From Arthrobacter sp. MYb227 (lineage in GTDB: Bacteria; Actinomycetota; Actinomycetes; Actinomycetales; Micrococcaceae), in assembly GCF_002975435.1 (NCBI RefSeq), contig NZ_PCPT01000002.1, positions 682,001 to 746,000 on the forward strand: a stretch of 64,000 nucleotides of DNA, in the 5' to 3' direction. Every line of letters starts with the position of its first letter. Within the stretch, counting starts at the first letter, position 1. Positions 54,488 to 63,530 of this stretch are shown here, piece by piece. The notes under the pieces are model-generated. The model saw only the letters and a program-made list of their open reading frames with translations, did no database searches and was not told the origin of the DNA. Both the position numbers and the translations under genes were made by a program.

Positions 54488-55159
54488 GTGAGCACGCTCT
54501 TTTCGGAGAGTTTCTTGGGTCGGCCGCGCCGCGAACTTGGCCCGGGGGCCATCTGGGTTCCGGACTGGCTTGGCGCGCAAGAACAACGGTGGATCGTTGA
54601 GCGGTTTCACGAATGGGGGCGTGGACCTGTGCCACCACGCGCCGCCACGATTGGTTCTGCTCACATGTCGGTCCAGACGGTGTGCCTAGGTTGGCATTGG
54701 CGTCCCTATGCCTATTCGCGCGAAGCGATCGACGTTAATGGAAACCGGGTGCTGGAGTTCCCCGACTGGATGCTGCGGCTGGGACGCAAAGCGATCCTTG
54801 AAACCACGGGGGATCCGCTGCTTGCGGCGAACTACACCCCGGATACGGCCCTGGTGAACTACTACACCGACGATTCTAAAATGGGGATGCATCAGGATCG
54901 GGACGAGCACTCGAGCCAGCCGGTGGTCTCGCTATCCATCGGGGATACCTGCCACTTCAGGTTCGGCAATACCAACAATCGCAATAAGCCGTTTACCGAT
55001 ATTTCGTTGGCGTCCGGGGATCTGTTTGTCTTTGGTGGTCCCTCACGCTTGGCTTACCATGGGGTCACACGGGTACTGCCGGGCACCGCGCCGGCGGAGT
55101 GTGGGTTGGGGTCTGGCCGCATCAATATCACCATGCGGGTCACCGGGCTCAGCGATTAG
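54488..55159 (+). CDS. AlkB-like 2-oxoglutarate/Fe(II)-dependent dioxygenase
   Basis: 223 residues from a GTG start with TTAGGAG upstream. The iron ligands are His and Asp in MHQDRDE (near 138) and a distal His in LAYHGVTRV; the 2-oxoglutarate Arg is in SGRINITMRVTG at the end. YTPDTALVNYYTDDSKMG is the AlkB substrate lid region. It should repair alkylated DNA or RNA bases by oxidative demethylation. Convergent with the EEP gene; the stops overlap by four bases. Confidence 0.92.
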   Translation: MSTLFSESFLGRPRRELGPGAIWVPDWLGAQEQRWIVERFHEWGRGPVPPRAATIGSAHMSVQTVCLGWHWRPYAYSREAIDVNGNRVLEFPDWMLRLGRKAILETTGDPLLAANYTPDTALVNYYTDDSKMGMHQDRDEHSSQPVVSLSIGDTCHFRFGNTNNRNKPFTDISLASGDLFVFGGPSRLAYHGVTRVLPGTAPAECGLGSGRINITMRVTGLSD

Positions 55160-56166
55160 GAACTCGAAGCCGGAATATTCAGTGAGGTTAGTACCGCAAG
55201 ATGATCGCTGTCGCCCGCAGGCACCACCGTATTTGAGGTGACTTCAAGACCCCGCTGCAGCACATGGTCAAGACGCATGAACCCAAAGGGGGTGCGCGGC
55301 CAGGTGAAGCCAAACATCCCGTGATTTTGGTTGGGCTCATCTAGGGTTTCGGTCAGTGGAATAAACGATCTGTCGGTTGATGTCGCATTGAAATCACCCA
55401 GCGCGATGACCTGCGAGCTTTGATCCTTGCGTAGAATCGAGGCAAGTTGTCCCAACATTTCGTCACGGTTGCTATGATCATTTGCCCGAGCCGAGGCAGC
55501 ATGCACGGCGTAGAGTCTGATGTTTCCGGATTTCGTATTGACCTCGGTGGTTAATGCACGTTTCCAGCCGAGCCCCAGATCCAGTGGCTGCGATTTGGTC
55601 AGCGGGTATTTGCTCCACACACCGATGGTACCCACCACGAAATGATGCGGGTGGGTGCGTTGTAATACCCGGGTGACTTGAGTGGCACCGCCAGCCTCGA
55701 GTTCTTGAAGAGTTATCACATCGCTGCCTTGGCTTGCCAGTGCCTGGGCCGAAGCAACCGCGCCTCCGGATCCTGCACGAATATTTTGGCTGCTGACCGT
55801 CAGGGAGTTGGTGGTTTTAGCGGGTGCGCTCCAAGACAATGGAACGATTTGCGCACCAAAACTCATGCCCCAAGTGATGGTCGGAAGCAAAATAAACACT
55901 AGTGCGGTGCGGCTCCTGCTGAACAGGGCTAGGAGTAACAAGAGCGGAACGGCAAGCCCAAACCACGGAGCGGCGTTGTCAACCAGTAGTGCCAGCCCCA
56001 AGACGTCGGGAACTTGATGGTAGAAAACCATCAGGAGGGTGCTGAGCAGGGTACCCAAAAGCACAAGTCCGCGCAGCTGCCGCTGGAACCGTGAGAGACG
56101 GGCTGGCTTGGCCCGCTGGTGGTTGGTGGTGTTCATGAGTGCTGACATCGTAGCTAAGGATGTCAT
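55156..56166 (-). CDS. Membrane-anchored endonuclease/exonuclease/phosphatase family protein
   Basis: 336 residues. Three N-terminal helices (about 30-50, 55-75 and 80-100) precede an EEP domain: VSSQNIRAGSGG, ITLQELEAGG (metal Glu), LYAVHAASARANDH, IALGDFNATSTD and DHVLQRG ... GDSDHLAVLTSL (catalytic His). The catalytic domain should lie outside the membrane and act on nucleic acid, a lipid or a phosphoester. It is convergent with and overlaps the AlkB-like gene by four bases. Confidence 0.9.
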   Translation of the reverse strand: MTSLATMSALMNTTNHQRAKPARLSRFQRQLRGLVLLGTLLSTLLMVFYHQVPDVLGLALLVDNAAPWFGLAVPLLLLLALFSRSRTALVFILLPTITWGMSFGAQIVPLSWSAPAKTTNSLTVSSQNIRAGSGGAVASAQALASQGSDVITLQELEAGGATQVTRVLQRTHPHHFVVGTIGVWSKYPLTKSQPLDLGLGWKRALTTEVNTKSGNIRLYAVHAASARANDHSNRDEMLGQLASILRKDQSSQVIALGDFNATSTDRSFIPLTETLDEPNQNHGMFGFTWPRTPFGFMRLDHVLQRGLEVTSNTVVPAGDSDHLAVLTSLNIPASSS

Positions 56167-56370
56167 ACGGAACTGGCATCAAACTGGGAGGACGCTGCAT
56201 ACCCGCAGGATCATCGGGGCGGGTCCAGCGTTGCTAGGCGCTCCCCTACTCTCGACTCTTCTGCTCCTAGGTGCCATTCTGTGATGAGGAGACATATTCC
56301 TGCCAGCCCTGTGCGAAAGTACCCCCCCCTGCAAACGACTGGTGAGCTCATCGTAGAGGAGAGAATCAGC

Positions 56371-57624
56371 ATGGCTAACGTGGATGCTCAAAGCCCCAAG
56401 CAGCACAGCAATGTTGGAACCTTAGTGATTGGTGGGGGATTAGCCGGTGCACAGTGTGTGCACGCGCTGCGTGAGGGCGGCTATGCGAAAACCATCACCA
56501 TCGTGGGCGATGAAAACGAAATCCCCTATGAGCGTCCACCGCTATCCAAACAATTTCTCCAGGGTAGCCAAACCGTCGAAGAGTTCCAGCCGTTCCAGGC
56601 TACCTGGTACTCCTCGGCACAGGTCGAGATGCGGCTGGGCACCACTGCCAGTTCGATTGATGTAGTCGCCCGCCGGGTCTTTTGTTCCGATGACACATCC
56701 ATTGGATACGAGACCCTGGTGCTAGCCACCGGATCTCGCTCACGTATGGGTGGGCGGGGATCGAATATCGAGGGCTGGGATTTACCTGGCGTGTACACCT
56801 TGCGTTCCCTTGAGGATTCGCGCAGGCTCAAAGGCGCATTCGCGACTGGCAAACGGCTTGTCATTATCGGTGCGGGTTGGATTGGGATGGAAGTTGCGGC
56901 CTCAGCGCGAGCCGCTGGCATGGAAATTACCGTGCTGACTCCCGATCAGTTGCCGCTGGCTGTGCCGATGGGAGTGGAATTTGGTTCACATGTTGCACGA
57001 TTGCAGATGGATCACGGTGTCCATTTCATCTTTGGCACCGCAGCAGAAAAGATAGTTAACGATCCAACCGAGGGGCTCGCCGTTATGACTCCTACCGGAT
57101 TAGTTGCTGCCGATAGTGTGCTGCTGGCAATCGGTGCGGTACCCAATACCGAACTTGCCCTTGAAGCTGGTCTGCAGATGGGCCACGGGATCATCGTCGA
57201 TACACACTTACGAACCAGCGATCCGCATATCTTGGCCATCGGTGATATTGCCGAGGCCTTCAACACCGCTCTAGGCCGGGCCCTGCGCGTCGAGCACTGG
57301 GATAACGCGATGAGGCAGGGCAAATTGGCGGCATCGACGATCCTGGGCCGGGAGGAGACCTATGACTGGCTACCGTATTTCTTCACCGATCAGTTCGACT
57401 TGGGGATGGAATACGTCGGAGATCGGCAAGACGATGACGATGTGGTGGTTCGCGGAGAGATGAGTAGCGGTGAATTCATGATCTTCTGGCTTCGATCGGG
57501 GGTTATTTCTGCGGCCATGAATGTGAATATTTGGGACGTCAACGATCTCTTGCGGGGTGTGATTGGCAAGGAAATACCCGTTGAACGACTCGTGGATGTG
57601 TCGGTGAAGCTGGCCGACTTGTAA
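56371..57624 (+). CDS. FAD/NAD-dependent ferredoxin-reductase-type oxidoreductase
   Basis: 417 residues from the ATG at 56371 with GAGGAGAG upstream; an in-frame extension to 56281 is less likely. Two Rossmann sites are present: VIGGGLAGAQCVHALREGG (FAD) and LVIIGAGWIGMEVAASARAAGM (NAD), with ILAIGDIAEAFNT and a C-terminal reductase_C part (VEHWDNAMRQGKLAASTILG, DQFDLGMEYVGD). It transfers electrons from NAD(P)H to a ferredoxin or a Rieske oxygenase. No partner ferredoxin or oxygenase is encoded beside it. Confidence 0.9.
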   Translation: MANVDAQSPKQHSNVGTLVIGGGLAGAQCVHALREGGYAKTITIVGDENEIPYERPPLSKQFLQGSQTVEEFQPFQATWYSSAQVEMRLGTTASSIDVVARRVFCSDDTSIGYETLVLATGSRSRMGGRGSNIEGWDLPGVYTLRSLEDSRRLKGAFATGKRLVIIGAGWIGMEVAASARAAGMEITVLTPDQLPLAVPMGVEFGSHVARLQMDHGVHFIFGTAAEKIVNDPTEGLAVMTPTGLVAADSVLLAIGAVPNTELALEAGLQMGHGIIVDTHLRTSDPHILAIGDIAEAFNTALGRALRVEHWDNAMRQGKLAASTILGREETYDWLPYFFTDQFDLGMEYVGDRQDDDDVVVRGEMSSGEFMIFWLRSGVISAAMNVNIWDVNDLLRGVIGKEIPVERLVDVSVKLADL

Positions 57625-57870
57625 AGCGAGACCCTGGGGTAGCTGGCCACGACCCGTTGGCCAGTTTTGGTGTAGGAAACTGCAAATCAGTGTACTTTTT
57701 ACCGCGAAGTACCGGATCACAGCGAGTCACGACGGGGTTCGTGAACGATGCTGCGGTGTGTGCGCTCACGTAACTGTCCCTGCGGGAAACCAAGCCCGTA
57801 GGCTGGTACCCGGTGTCGGGAAACTTTACGGGCACCGACGACGCATTGTTGAACAGATGAGAAGGTCCTC

Positions 57871-59100
57871 GTGAATCCAGCCGCATCAGCACCGGGGGCA
57901 ACCTCGGTTTCCGACTCCACCTTGCTATCGGGGCGAGCCTTATTCTTTGCCGTGGTGGCGTTGGCCATGGGCGGCTTTGGCATCGGCACCACTGAATTCG
58001 CCATTATGGGTTTGCTCCAAGAAGGAGCGGCTGATCTGAATGTGAGCAACCCGCAGATGGGCCTGCTGATCTCGGCCTACGCCTTGGGAGTTGTGGTGGG
58101 AGCCCCGGTGCTAACAGCGCTGGGCGCTAAGGTGCCGCGTAAGACCATGGTGCTGTGGCTCATGGGATTCTTCACCCTTGCGAATCTTAGTTCGCTGATG
58201 GCTCCGAACTACGAATGGATGCTGGTGACCCGGTTCTTGGCCGGGTTGCCGCACGGTGCGTACTTCGGCGTTGCTGCGATCCTTGCCGGAACCTTGGTGC
58301 CACCAACGATGCGCGGTCGGGCGATTGCCTGGATCATGCTGGGTCTGTCGGTGGCCAACGTGCTAGGCGTTCCTGCGGTGACCTTTTTGGGACAGAACTT
58401 TGGCTGGCGTTGGATGTTTGGCATCGTCGGGATTGTGGGGGCACTGACCTGGGTTGCGATTCGGATCTATGTGCCGCATGCACCGGCTCCACAGGGTGCC
58501 AGCATCCGGCGCGAGCTCTCGGCACTACGTAGCGGGCAGGTATGGACGGCGATGGCTACGGGCATCGTCGGATTCGGTGGCTTCTTTGCCGTGTATTCCT
58601 ATATCAGCCCGATTTTGACCGGGGTGACGGGCCTGAACATTAACGTGGTGCCGGTGGTGTTGGGGATCTATGGCGTCGGCATGGTGATTGGTTCACTGGT
58701 GGGTGGGCGGCTTGCCGATTGGTCGGTGCATGGGGCGATCTACGTCGCGATGAGCATGATGGTGGTGTTCATGGTGCTCTTCGGATTGCTCTCCACCTAC
58801 CTGATTCCCACGCTCATCATTATGTTCATCCTTGGAGCCACCGGTTCCTTGTTGGTTCCGGGGCTCCAAGCATTGTTGATGGATTCGGCGCCGCACGCCC
58901 AATCGCTTGCGGCTTCGCTTAACCACTCGGCACTAAATGTTGCAAATGCGCTGGGCGCGGCGCTGGGTGCCGCCGTCATCGCCGCCGGACTCGGATACCG
59001 AGCTCCGTCCTACTTAGGTGCGGGGCTAGCGGTACTTGGCTTGGTGCTGGCCTTGATCACCGGGGCGCGCGCCAAGCGACTCGAAACGGCGAGTAACTAA
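57871..59100 (+). CDS. MFS transporter, AraJ/Bcr-like efflux type
   Basis: 409 residues from a GTG start with GAAGG upstream. Twelve helices are predicted. The motif near helix 1, MGGFGIGTTEFAIMGLL, is typical of the AraJ/YdhP/SotB branch of drug and sugar exporters. GAKVPRKTMVLW is the A-motif equivalent between helices 2 and 3. It is convergent with a TetR gene, which may regulate it. Confidence 0.92.
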   Translation: MNPAASAPGATSVSDSTLLSGRALFFAVVALAMGGFGIGTTEFAIMGLLQEGAADLNVSNPQMGLLISAYALGVVVGAPVLTALGAKVPRKTMVLWLMGFFTLANLSSLMAPNYEWMLVTRFLAGLPHGAYFGVAAILAGTLVPPTMRGRAIAWIMLGLSVANVLGVPAVTFLGQNFGWRWMFGIVGIVGALTWVAIRIYVPHAPAPQGASIRRELSALRSGQVWTAMATGIVGFGGFFAVYSYISPILTGVTGLNINVVPVVLGIYGVGMVIGSLVGGRLADWSVHGAIYVAMSMMVVFMVLFGLLSTYLIPTLIIMFILGATGSLLVPGLQALLMDSAPHAQSLAASLNHSALNVANALGAALGAAVIAAGLGYRAPSYLGAGLAVLGLVLALITGARAKRLETASN

Positions 59101-59194
59101 CTACTGTTGATGTGCACGCGGCACAAGCCAACCATGCATTTGCCGTGCGGTCTGCAGCCGCAGAGGCTTTCGGCGTGCAGCACGCTTGAAGTGA

Positions 59195-59800
59195 CTAATC
59201 GGCAGACTTCATGGTGTTGGCAATGTTCTCCATGACATCGCCAATCTGTGCCAGGGCCAGCTTCATGGTGGAAACGACATCAAGCGTGGGGTCAACGAGC
59301 CATTGCTGCTGTAGTCCATCTGCCATGGCGAGAACCGATCGCGTCATCAAACGGAAATGTCCCCGTTCCTCAAGGCTGGGCGCTGGACGGTCTGCGTAGT
59401 GGAGTTCCTCTGCCACCTGGAGGAGACGATCGTAGCGTTCTTTAAAGTATGTGGCCGCCGGGTGCGCAGGATCTACTGCAGCGGCAACCATCGTGACGTA
59501 GAGGGCCACGAGCCCTGGCTCATCGTCCATCTTGGCCAGAGTCGCAAGGAAATTACCCTCAAGCTCCTCTTTACTGCTGGCCCCCTCTTCTCGAAGATCG
59601 CGTTTGCGCAGGATCTGCACCAGCAGGTCTTCTTTTGAGTCGAAGTAATGCATTACTCCGGCCAGAGAAAGATTGCACAGTTGTGCCACCTTACGAAGGG
59701 ATGTACCGCGGTAGCCCTCTTTTGCGAAGACTTCCAGCGCTACGTCGAGTATTTCGGCCCGCTTAGCGATGCCTTTTGCGTATGAACCACGTGTTGCCAT
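59195..59800 (-). CDS. TetR-family regulator
   Basis: 201 residues from the ATG at 59800; the open frame continues to 60121 but the extension has no codon bias. The HTH is in RAEILDVALEVFAKEGYRGTSLRKVAQLCNLSLAGVMHYFDSKEDLL. The C-terminal helical domain carries no recognised ligand motif. It is convergent with the MFS gene, a candidate target. Confidence 0.9.
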   Translation of the reverse strand: MATRGSYAKGIAKRAEILDVALEVFAKEGYRGTSLRKVAQLCNLSLAGVMHYFDSKEDLLVQILRKRDLREEGASSKEELEGNFLATLAKMDDEPGLVALYVTMVAAAVDPAHPAATYFKERYDRLLQVAEELHYADRPAPSLEERGHFRLMTRSVLAMADGLQQQWLVDPTLDVVSTMKLALAQIGDVMENIANTMKSAD

Positions 59801-60329
59801 GTTGATAGAGTAGCGACATTTTTCACTTTCGTTCACTAACCTTTCGGGCATTGGTTTTTGCCAACCAGTCTGCTTCAGGTGCTGCTGAGTGTCGGTCAGG
59901 GGGTGATCGAAGTCAAAATCCGCGTGTTTATTGAGGAATCTGGCACCAAGATGCCCGCAAAGGCCGTCGAGAAGGGGGATATCTGAAAAACCTGAGTACC
60001 CGCTCGGAATTGGGGGCTCCCGACTCAGAGTGGGTTTCTGGACATGCATATTTGGGTTCGATGGGGTATTTTCCGTGGCGATGTAGCGATCGTGGCGATT
60101 CTTTGCTGGGCGTTGCATCACGAAAAGCGCACCTTGTGCCCGATGTCACATCGAGGCTGGGTGTGCGCGATTCTTCGCGTAATCATGCGGTAAATGTGGG
60201 AGTTTTGCGAGCCCCGGATGGTGGGTGACATGAATTGCTTGGGGCTCAATTGGCGTTCTGTGCGCCTTGTGCTGTAGATTGTTATCTCGGTTCAGCGGCC
60301 CTTTGGGAAGTGAAAACCAAATCCTTTTT
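59801..60329. other. Gap between tetR and tRNA-Ala
   Basis: No gene is supported in 529 bases. The first part should hold the tetR promoter, the last part the tRNA promoter. Nothing else is recognised. Confidence 0.5.
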
Positions 60330-60405
60330 GGGGGTATGGCGCAGTTGGTAGCGCGTCTGCATGGCATGCAGAAGGTCAGGGGTTCGAATCCCCTTACCTC
60401 CACCA
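60330..60405 (+). tRNA. tRNA-Ala (GGC)
   Basis: A 76-base cloverleaf with encoded CCA. Acceptor GGGGGTA pairs with TACCTCC with one G-T. The D arm, anticodon stem TCTGC/GCAGA, loop ATGGCAT (anticodon GGC) and T arm GGGG-TTCGAAT-CCCC are intact. An intrinsic terminator follows. Confidence 0.95.
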
Positions 60406-60411
60406 AATTGG

Positions 60412-60444
60412 AAGGTCCCAGACATTTTGTCTGGGACCTTTTCT
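60412..60444 (+). terminator. Terminator of tRNA-Ala
   Basis: AAGGTCCCAGAC (60412-60423) pairs exactly with 60429-60440 around a five-base loop and is followed by TTCT. Confidence 0.9.
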
Positions 60445-60589
60445 GTATTCTGGGATCCTGCCCCCATGGCTAGGGGGCCTAGCTTATCTGCGGCTCAGAG
60501 GAGCCAACTAGAGCAAATAGTGCGCAAATATAAACCAGCCGCAGGATCAGAGTTCCAGCATCGTCGCGTAGGTGCGAGATCATAGGAAC

Positions 60590-61405
60590 ATGAGCATTAA
60601 ACCGCTGGCTTACATCCCAGAGACTCGGCTAGATATCCCGGAGCGTGTTGCGCTGTTGGCAGGAAATAACCCAATTGAACCGGTGTGGGTCAACGGTGTT
60701 GGCGGGGTAACTTTCCGAATTGGCGACGAGACGGGTCTTGCTACACGGTTTGTAAAATATGCGGTTGCCGGAACCCCGGAAAGCGATTTTGAGCGTGAAG
60801 CCACAAAGATGGCCTGGGTTGGGAAATTTAGCTTGGTGCCGCAGGTCCTTGAGGTGGGGCAGGATGAAGCAGGCAGCTGGCTCATGACCCGAGCGCTGCC
60901 AGGAAGCTCGGCCGTTGACCCCCGATGGATCGCGCGGCCGGAGATTGCGGCACGCGCTATTGGCGCCGGGCTTCGTACGTTACATGATGCGCTACCTGTT
61001 GCCGGATGCGAATTCTCTTGGTCGGTGTCCGAGCGTTTGAAGGGATTTGAACAGCGTATCTCTACGGGGGAGACACCGGATAGTTGGTCGAAAGAGTATG
61101 CGCATCTGAGTATTGCTGAGGCACGCGAGCTGTTGAGCCAGCCACCCGAGATTCAGAAGCTAGTTGTATGTCACGGGGACGCCTGCGCGCCAAATACCTT
61201 GCTGGATGATGAGGGAAACTTTGCTGGTCATGTGGACCTGGGCGAGGTAGGCGTTGGTGATCGGTGGGCGGATCTCGCAATTGCCGCATGGAGCACCGAA
61301 TGGAATTACGGGCCAGGGTACGAGGGTTTCGTGTATCAGGGCTACGGGGTGGTACCGGATCAGGTGCGCATCGCTTACTACAAGATGCTCTGGGACCTTT
61401 CCTAG
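60590..61405 (+). CDS. APH(3')-like aminoglycoside phosphotransferase-family kinase
   Basis: 271 residues from the ATG at 60590 with AGGAAC upstream. The catalytic loop is VVCHGDACAPNTLLDDEGNFAGHVDLGEVGVGDRWADLA, the His-Gly-Asp with downstream Asn and the Asp-Leu-Gly metal site of APH(3') enzymes. VPDQVRIAYYKMLWDLS is the typical C-terminus. It is about the usual length (264-271). Family members phosphorylate kanamycin or neomycin at the 3' hydroxyl, but chromosomal homologues in Actinobacteria may have other substrates. It stands alone with no mobile element. Confidence 0.88.
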   Translation: MSIKPLAYIPETRLDIPERVALLAGNNPIEPVWVNGVGGVTFRIGDETGLATRFVKYAVAGTPESDFEREATKMAWVGKFSLVPQVLEVGQDEAGSWLMTRALPGSSAVDPRWIARPEIAARAIGAGLRTLHDALPVAGCEFSWSVSERLKGFEQRISTGETPDSWSKEYAHLSIAEARELLSQPPEIQKLVVCHGDACAPNTLLDDEGNFAGHVDLGEVGVGDRWADLAIAAWSTEWNYGPGYEGFVYQGYGVVPDQVRIAYYKMLWDLS

Positions 61406-61463
61406 CCACGACCGATACCGCGATTTGGCGTGGTCCGCGCATGGCACCTCGGCGATATCACGG

Positions 61464-61880
61464 TCAGCTCACGGAACGATAACCACCGGCACCGAGCATG
61501 CTGCGTAACCATGTGACAAGTGCATCGATACCCGGAGAAACTACTTCCTCGGGACCGACGGTAAACACCGGGACTCCGGTGCGCATATGTTTAGGCAGCA
61601 GGCGCAACACCCGATCCGTATCGGTGGCTCCGGTGAGTAGTAGCGCCACGGGGCGGAAACCAAATGCGGCCTTGATCAACGCCAGACCATGCATGCGCGA
61701 AAAATGAAGCGGACCAATAAGTACCAGGGCATCGAAATAAATTAGCTCATGTGCCGAGGAATGCGTTACATCGCCGATCTGACTACGTATTTCATATTTA
61801 TGCAGCTGGGCGGCAAGCTCCAGCGCTACGGCGTGAGCACGTGCGTCGCGTTGATAATGAACAAGTGCCACGGTGTCCAT
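61464..61880 (-). CDS. Flavodoxin-domain (protoporphyrinogen oxidase HemG-like) protein
   Basis: 138 residues from the ATG at 61880 with AGGAGGG upstream; a longer frame to 61964 has no better support. The fold starts VALVHYQRDARAHAVALELAAQL with a central LIYFDALVLIGPLHFSRMHG and VALLLTG segment, as in flavodoxin-like HemG-type proteins. The expected phosphate-loop Ser/Thr-rich motif is poorly conserved (HYQRDAR), so FMN binding is uncertain. Monocistronic. Confidence 0.65.
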   Translation of the reverse strand: MDTVALVHYQRDARAHAVALELAAQLHKYEIRSQIGDVTHSSAHELIYFDALVLIGPLHFSRMHGLALIKAAFGFRPVALLLTGATDTDRVLRLLPKHMRTGVPVFTVGPEEVVSPGIDALVTWLRSMLGAGGYRSVS

Positions 61881-62195
61881 GACTGCACCCTCCTGCATGC
61901 CGGGCGAGCCAAAGACTGGGGGAGTATTCTCACCAATTCTTAGTTCTCGGTCCGTGCCACCCATGGTAGGCGCTTACTCGGTGAATTCACTGGGAGTTCA
62001 CGGTGCCTAGCTCTCATCGCTGTTTGGGGGAGGGCGTGGAGCACGGAGGGCGAATCCAACGATTGGGGAACAGCGGGGCGGAGATGTTGAAAGTAGAAAA
62101 GGTGCGGCGGACACTTGAAGCCAGCAGCCCTGCCGGGGGATGTGAAGTTTCTTGGTGGGACCTGAACTATCTGAGACTCGGGAAGGTGGAAGGGC

Positions 62196-63440
62196 ATGTT
62201 TTACGGTGGTTTAAAGGCTGGTGCGATGCGTTCATCATGGGGACTACTCACTGCCGCGGCGCTGCTGGTGGCCTCGGTTCCGCTCGGTGCTACAGCGGGT
62301 GTAACCGGTGAAACCAATGTGGCTCCAGCGCTGGAGCAAGGAGTGACTTCACGTGCCGCATCGTTGCAGATATCTGCCGCGCTGCCCGCCAAGGTGCGCA
62401 CCACGGCAAACCTGAATATGCGTACCGGGTCTTCGACCGCGTACCGGATTCTGCTGACGATTCCCTCCGGCACCACTGTTGCTGTCTCCGCGCAGGCATC
62501 CAATGGGTGGTACAAAGTTAGTTATGCGGGACAGACCGGGTGGGTCAGCGGAACGTATGTATCAATTGTTAAGGCTGCCGGTTCCTCGACCTTGCCTGCC
62601 AAGGTGCGCACCACGGCAAACCTGAATATGCGTACCGGGTCTTCGACCGCGTACCGGATTCTGCTGACGATTCCCTCCGGCACCACTGTTGCTGTCTCCG
62701 CGCAGGCATCCAATGGGTGGTACAAAGTTAGTTATGCGGGACAGACCGGGTGGGTCAGCGGAACATATGTCACCACCTCAACCTCTACACCCGGTGCACC
62801 GCGCACGCCACAGTCGACCGGACCCAATCGGACCAACCGGGTGGTGCTGACCTTTGATGACTGCCCGAGCTCGCTGAGCAACTTCAAAGCGAGTATTGCG
62901 TATGCGGCAAGCGCCAATATTGGCATGGTGCTGGCTCCCACCGGCAACTGCCTGAGCTCCTTCAAATCCCGCTACGGAGTTGATCTTGCGGCGCTGGCGC
63001 GGGCCAAGGGCCAGTGGGTGATCAACCATTCGATATCGCACCCGGATTTACGCTATATGAGCTGTGCCGCTGCCGCCGCCCAATTAGCTGGTTCGGGGGT
63101 TCATACGAACTTTGGTAGGCCCCCGTATGGTGCCATCGACGCCTCGGTACGCTGTGCTTATGATCGGGTGGGCATGGCGATCTGGACCTGGTCCAGGGAC
63201 ACCTTGGACTGGTCGGTGAAGTCCAAATCGATAACTGTTGCGCGGGCCTCGGCGGCACGCCCCGGGGACACCGTATTGATGCACATGCAATGGTACGGAT
63301 TTTCCCCCGACTCGCTGCGGCAGATCAAGGCGAACCTTGCCAAGCGCGGAGTCAATGTGTGCCGTGCCTACCGGGGCAGTGACGGTGCCGGAGCAATTGT
63401 GCGCACCCCCGTACTGTTGCCAAGCTCGCTGCCTTGCTAA
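62196..63440 (+). CDS. Secreted SH3-repeat polysaccharide deacetylase
   Basis: 414 residues with AAGG upstream of the ATG; a start ten codons later (62226) is possible. A signal peptide (WGLLTAAALLVASVPLGATAG) is followed by two bacterial SH3 repeats whose DNA is identical over 167 bases. A CE4-type domain has VVLTFDDCPSSLSNF, VINHSISHPDLRYMSC and PPYGAIDASVR plus LMHMQWYG. The first Asp pair (TFDDC) and the His-Ser-x-x-His (HSISH) are intact. It should deacetylate peptidoglycan or another wall glycan. Convergent with galK. Confidence 0.9.
   Translation: MFYGGLKAGAMRSSWGLLTAAALLVASVPLGATAGVTGETNVAPALEQGVTSRAASLQISAALPAKVRTTANLNMRTGSSTAYRILLTIPSGTTVAVSAQASNGWYKVSYAGQTGWVSGTYVSIVKAAGSSTLPAKVRTTANLNMRTGSSTAYRILLTIPSGTTVAVSAQASNGWYKVSYAGQTGWVSGTYVTTSTSTPGAPRTPQSTGPNRTNRVVLTFDDCPSSLSNFKASIAYAASANIGMVLAPTGNCLSSFKSRYGVDLAALARAKGQWVINHSISHPDLRYMSCAAAAAQLAGSGVHTNFGRPPYGAIDASVRCAYDRVGMAIWTWSRDTLDWSVKSKSITVARASAARPGDTVLMHMQWYGFSPDSLRQIKANLAKRGVNVCRAYRGSDGAGAIVRTPVLLPSSLPC
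62388..62764 (+). repeat. Two identical 167-base copies of the SH3-encoding unit
   Basis: 62388-62554 and 62598-62764 are identical at every base, including third codon positions, and are 210 bases apart. This is a recent internal duplication or gene conversion. Confidence 0.95.
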
Positions 63441-63452
63441 CTTGCCGTGAAA

Positions 63453-63493
63453 CCGGGACCCCTTCCAGCGCTGCGAGCCGGAAGGGATCCCGG
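63453..63493. terminator. Hairpin between the deacetylase and galK
   Basis: CCGGGACCCCTTCC (63453-63466) pairs with GGAAGGGATCCCGG (63480-63493) with one mismatch. It lies between convergent genes and may end both transcripts; no clear T-run is seen. Confidence 0.6.
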
Positions 63494-63530
63494 CCAGTAC
63501 CGCGTGCCAGCCGTGGCTTTCTCAACCTAG

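Noticed and set aside
59801-60121. N-terminal extension of the TetR gene to 60121
   Set aside because: The extension lacks codon bias and family similarity; the ATG at 59800 is followed directly by the normal TetR N-terminus.
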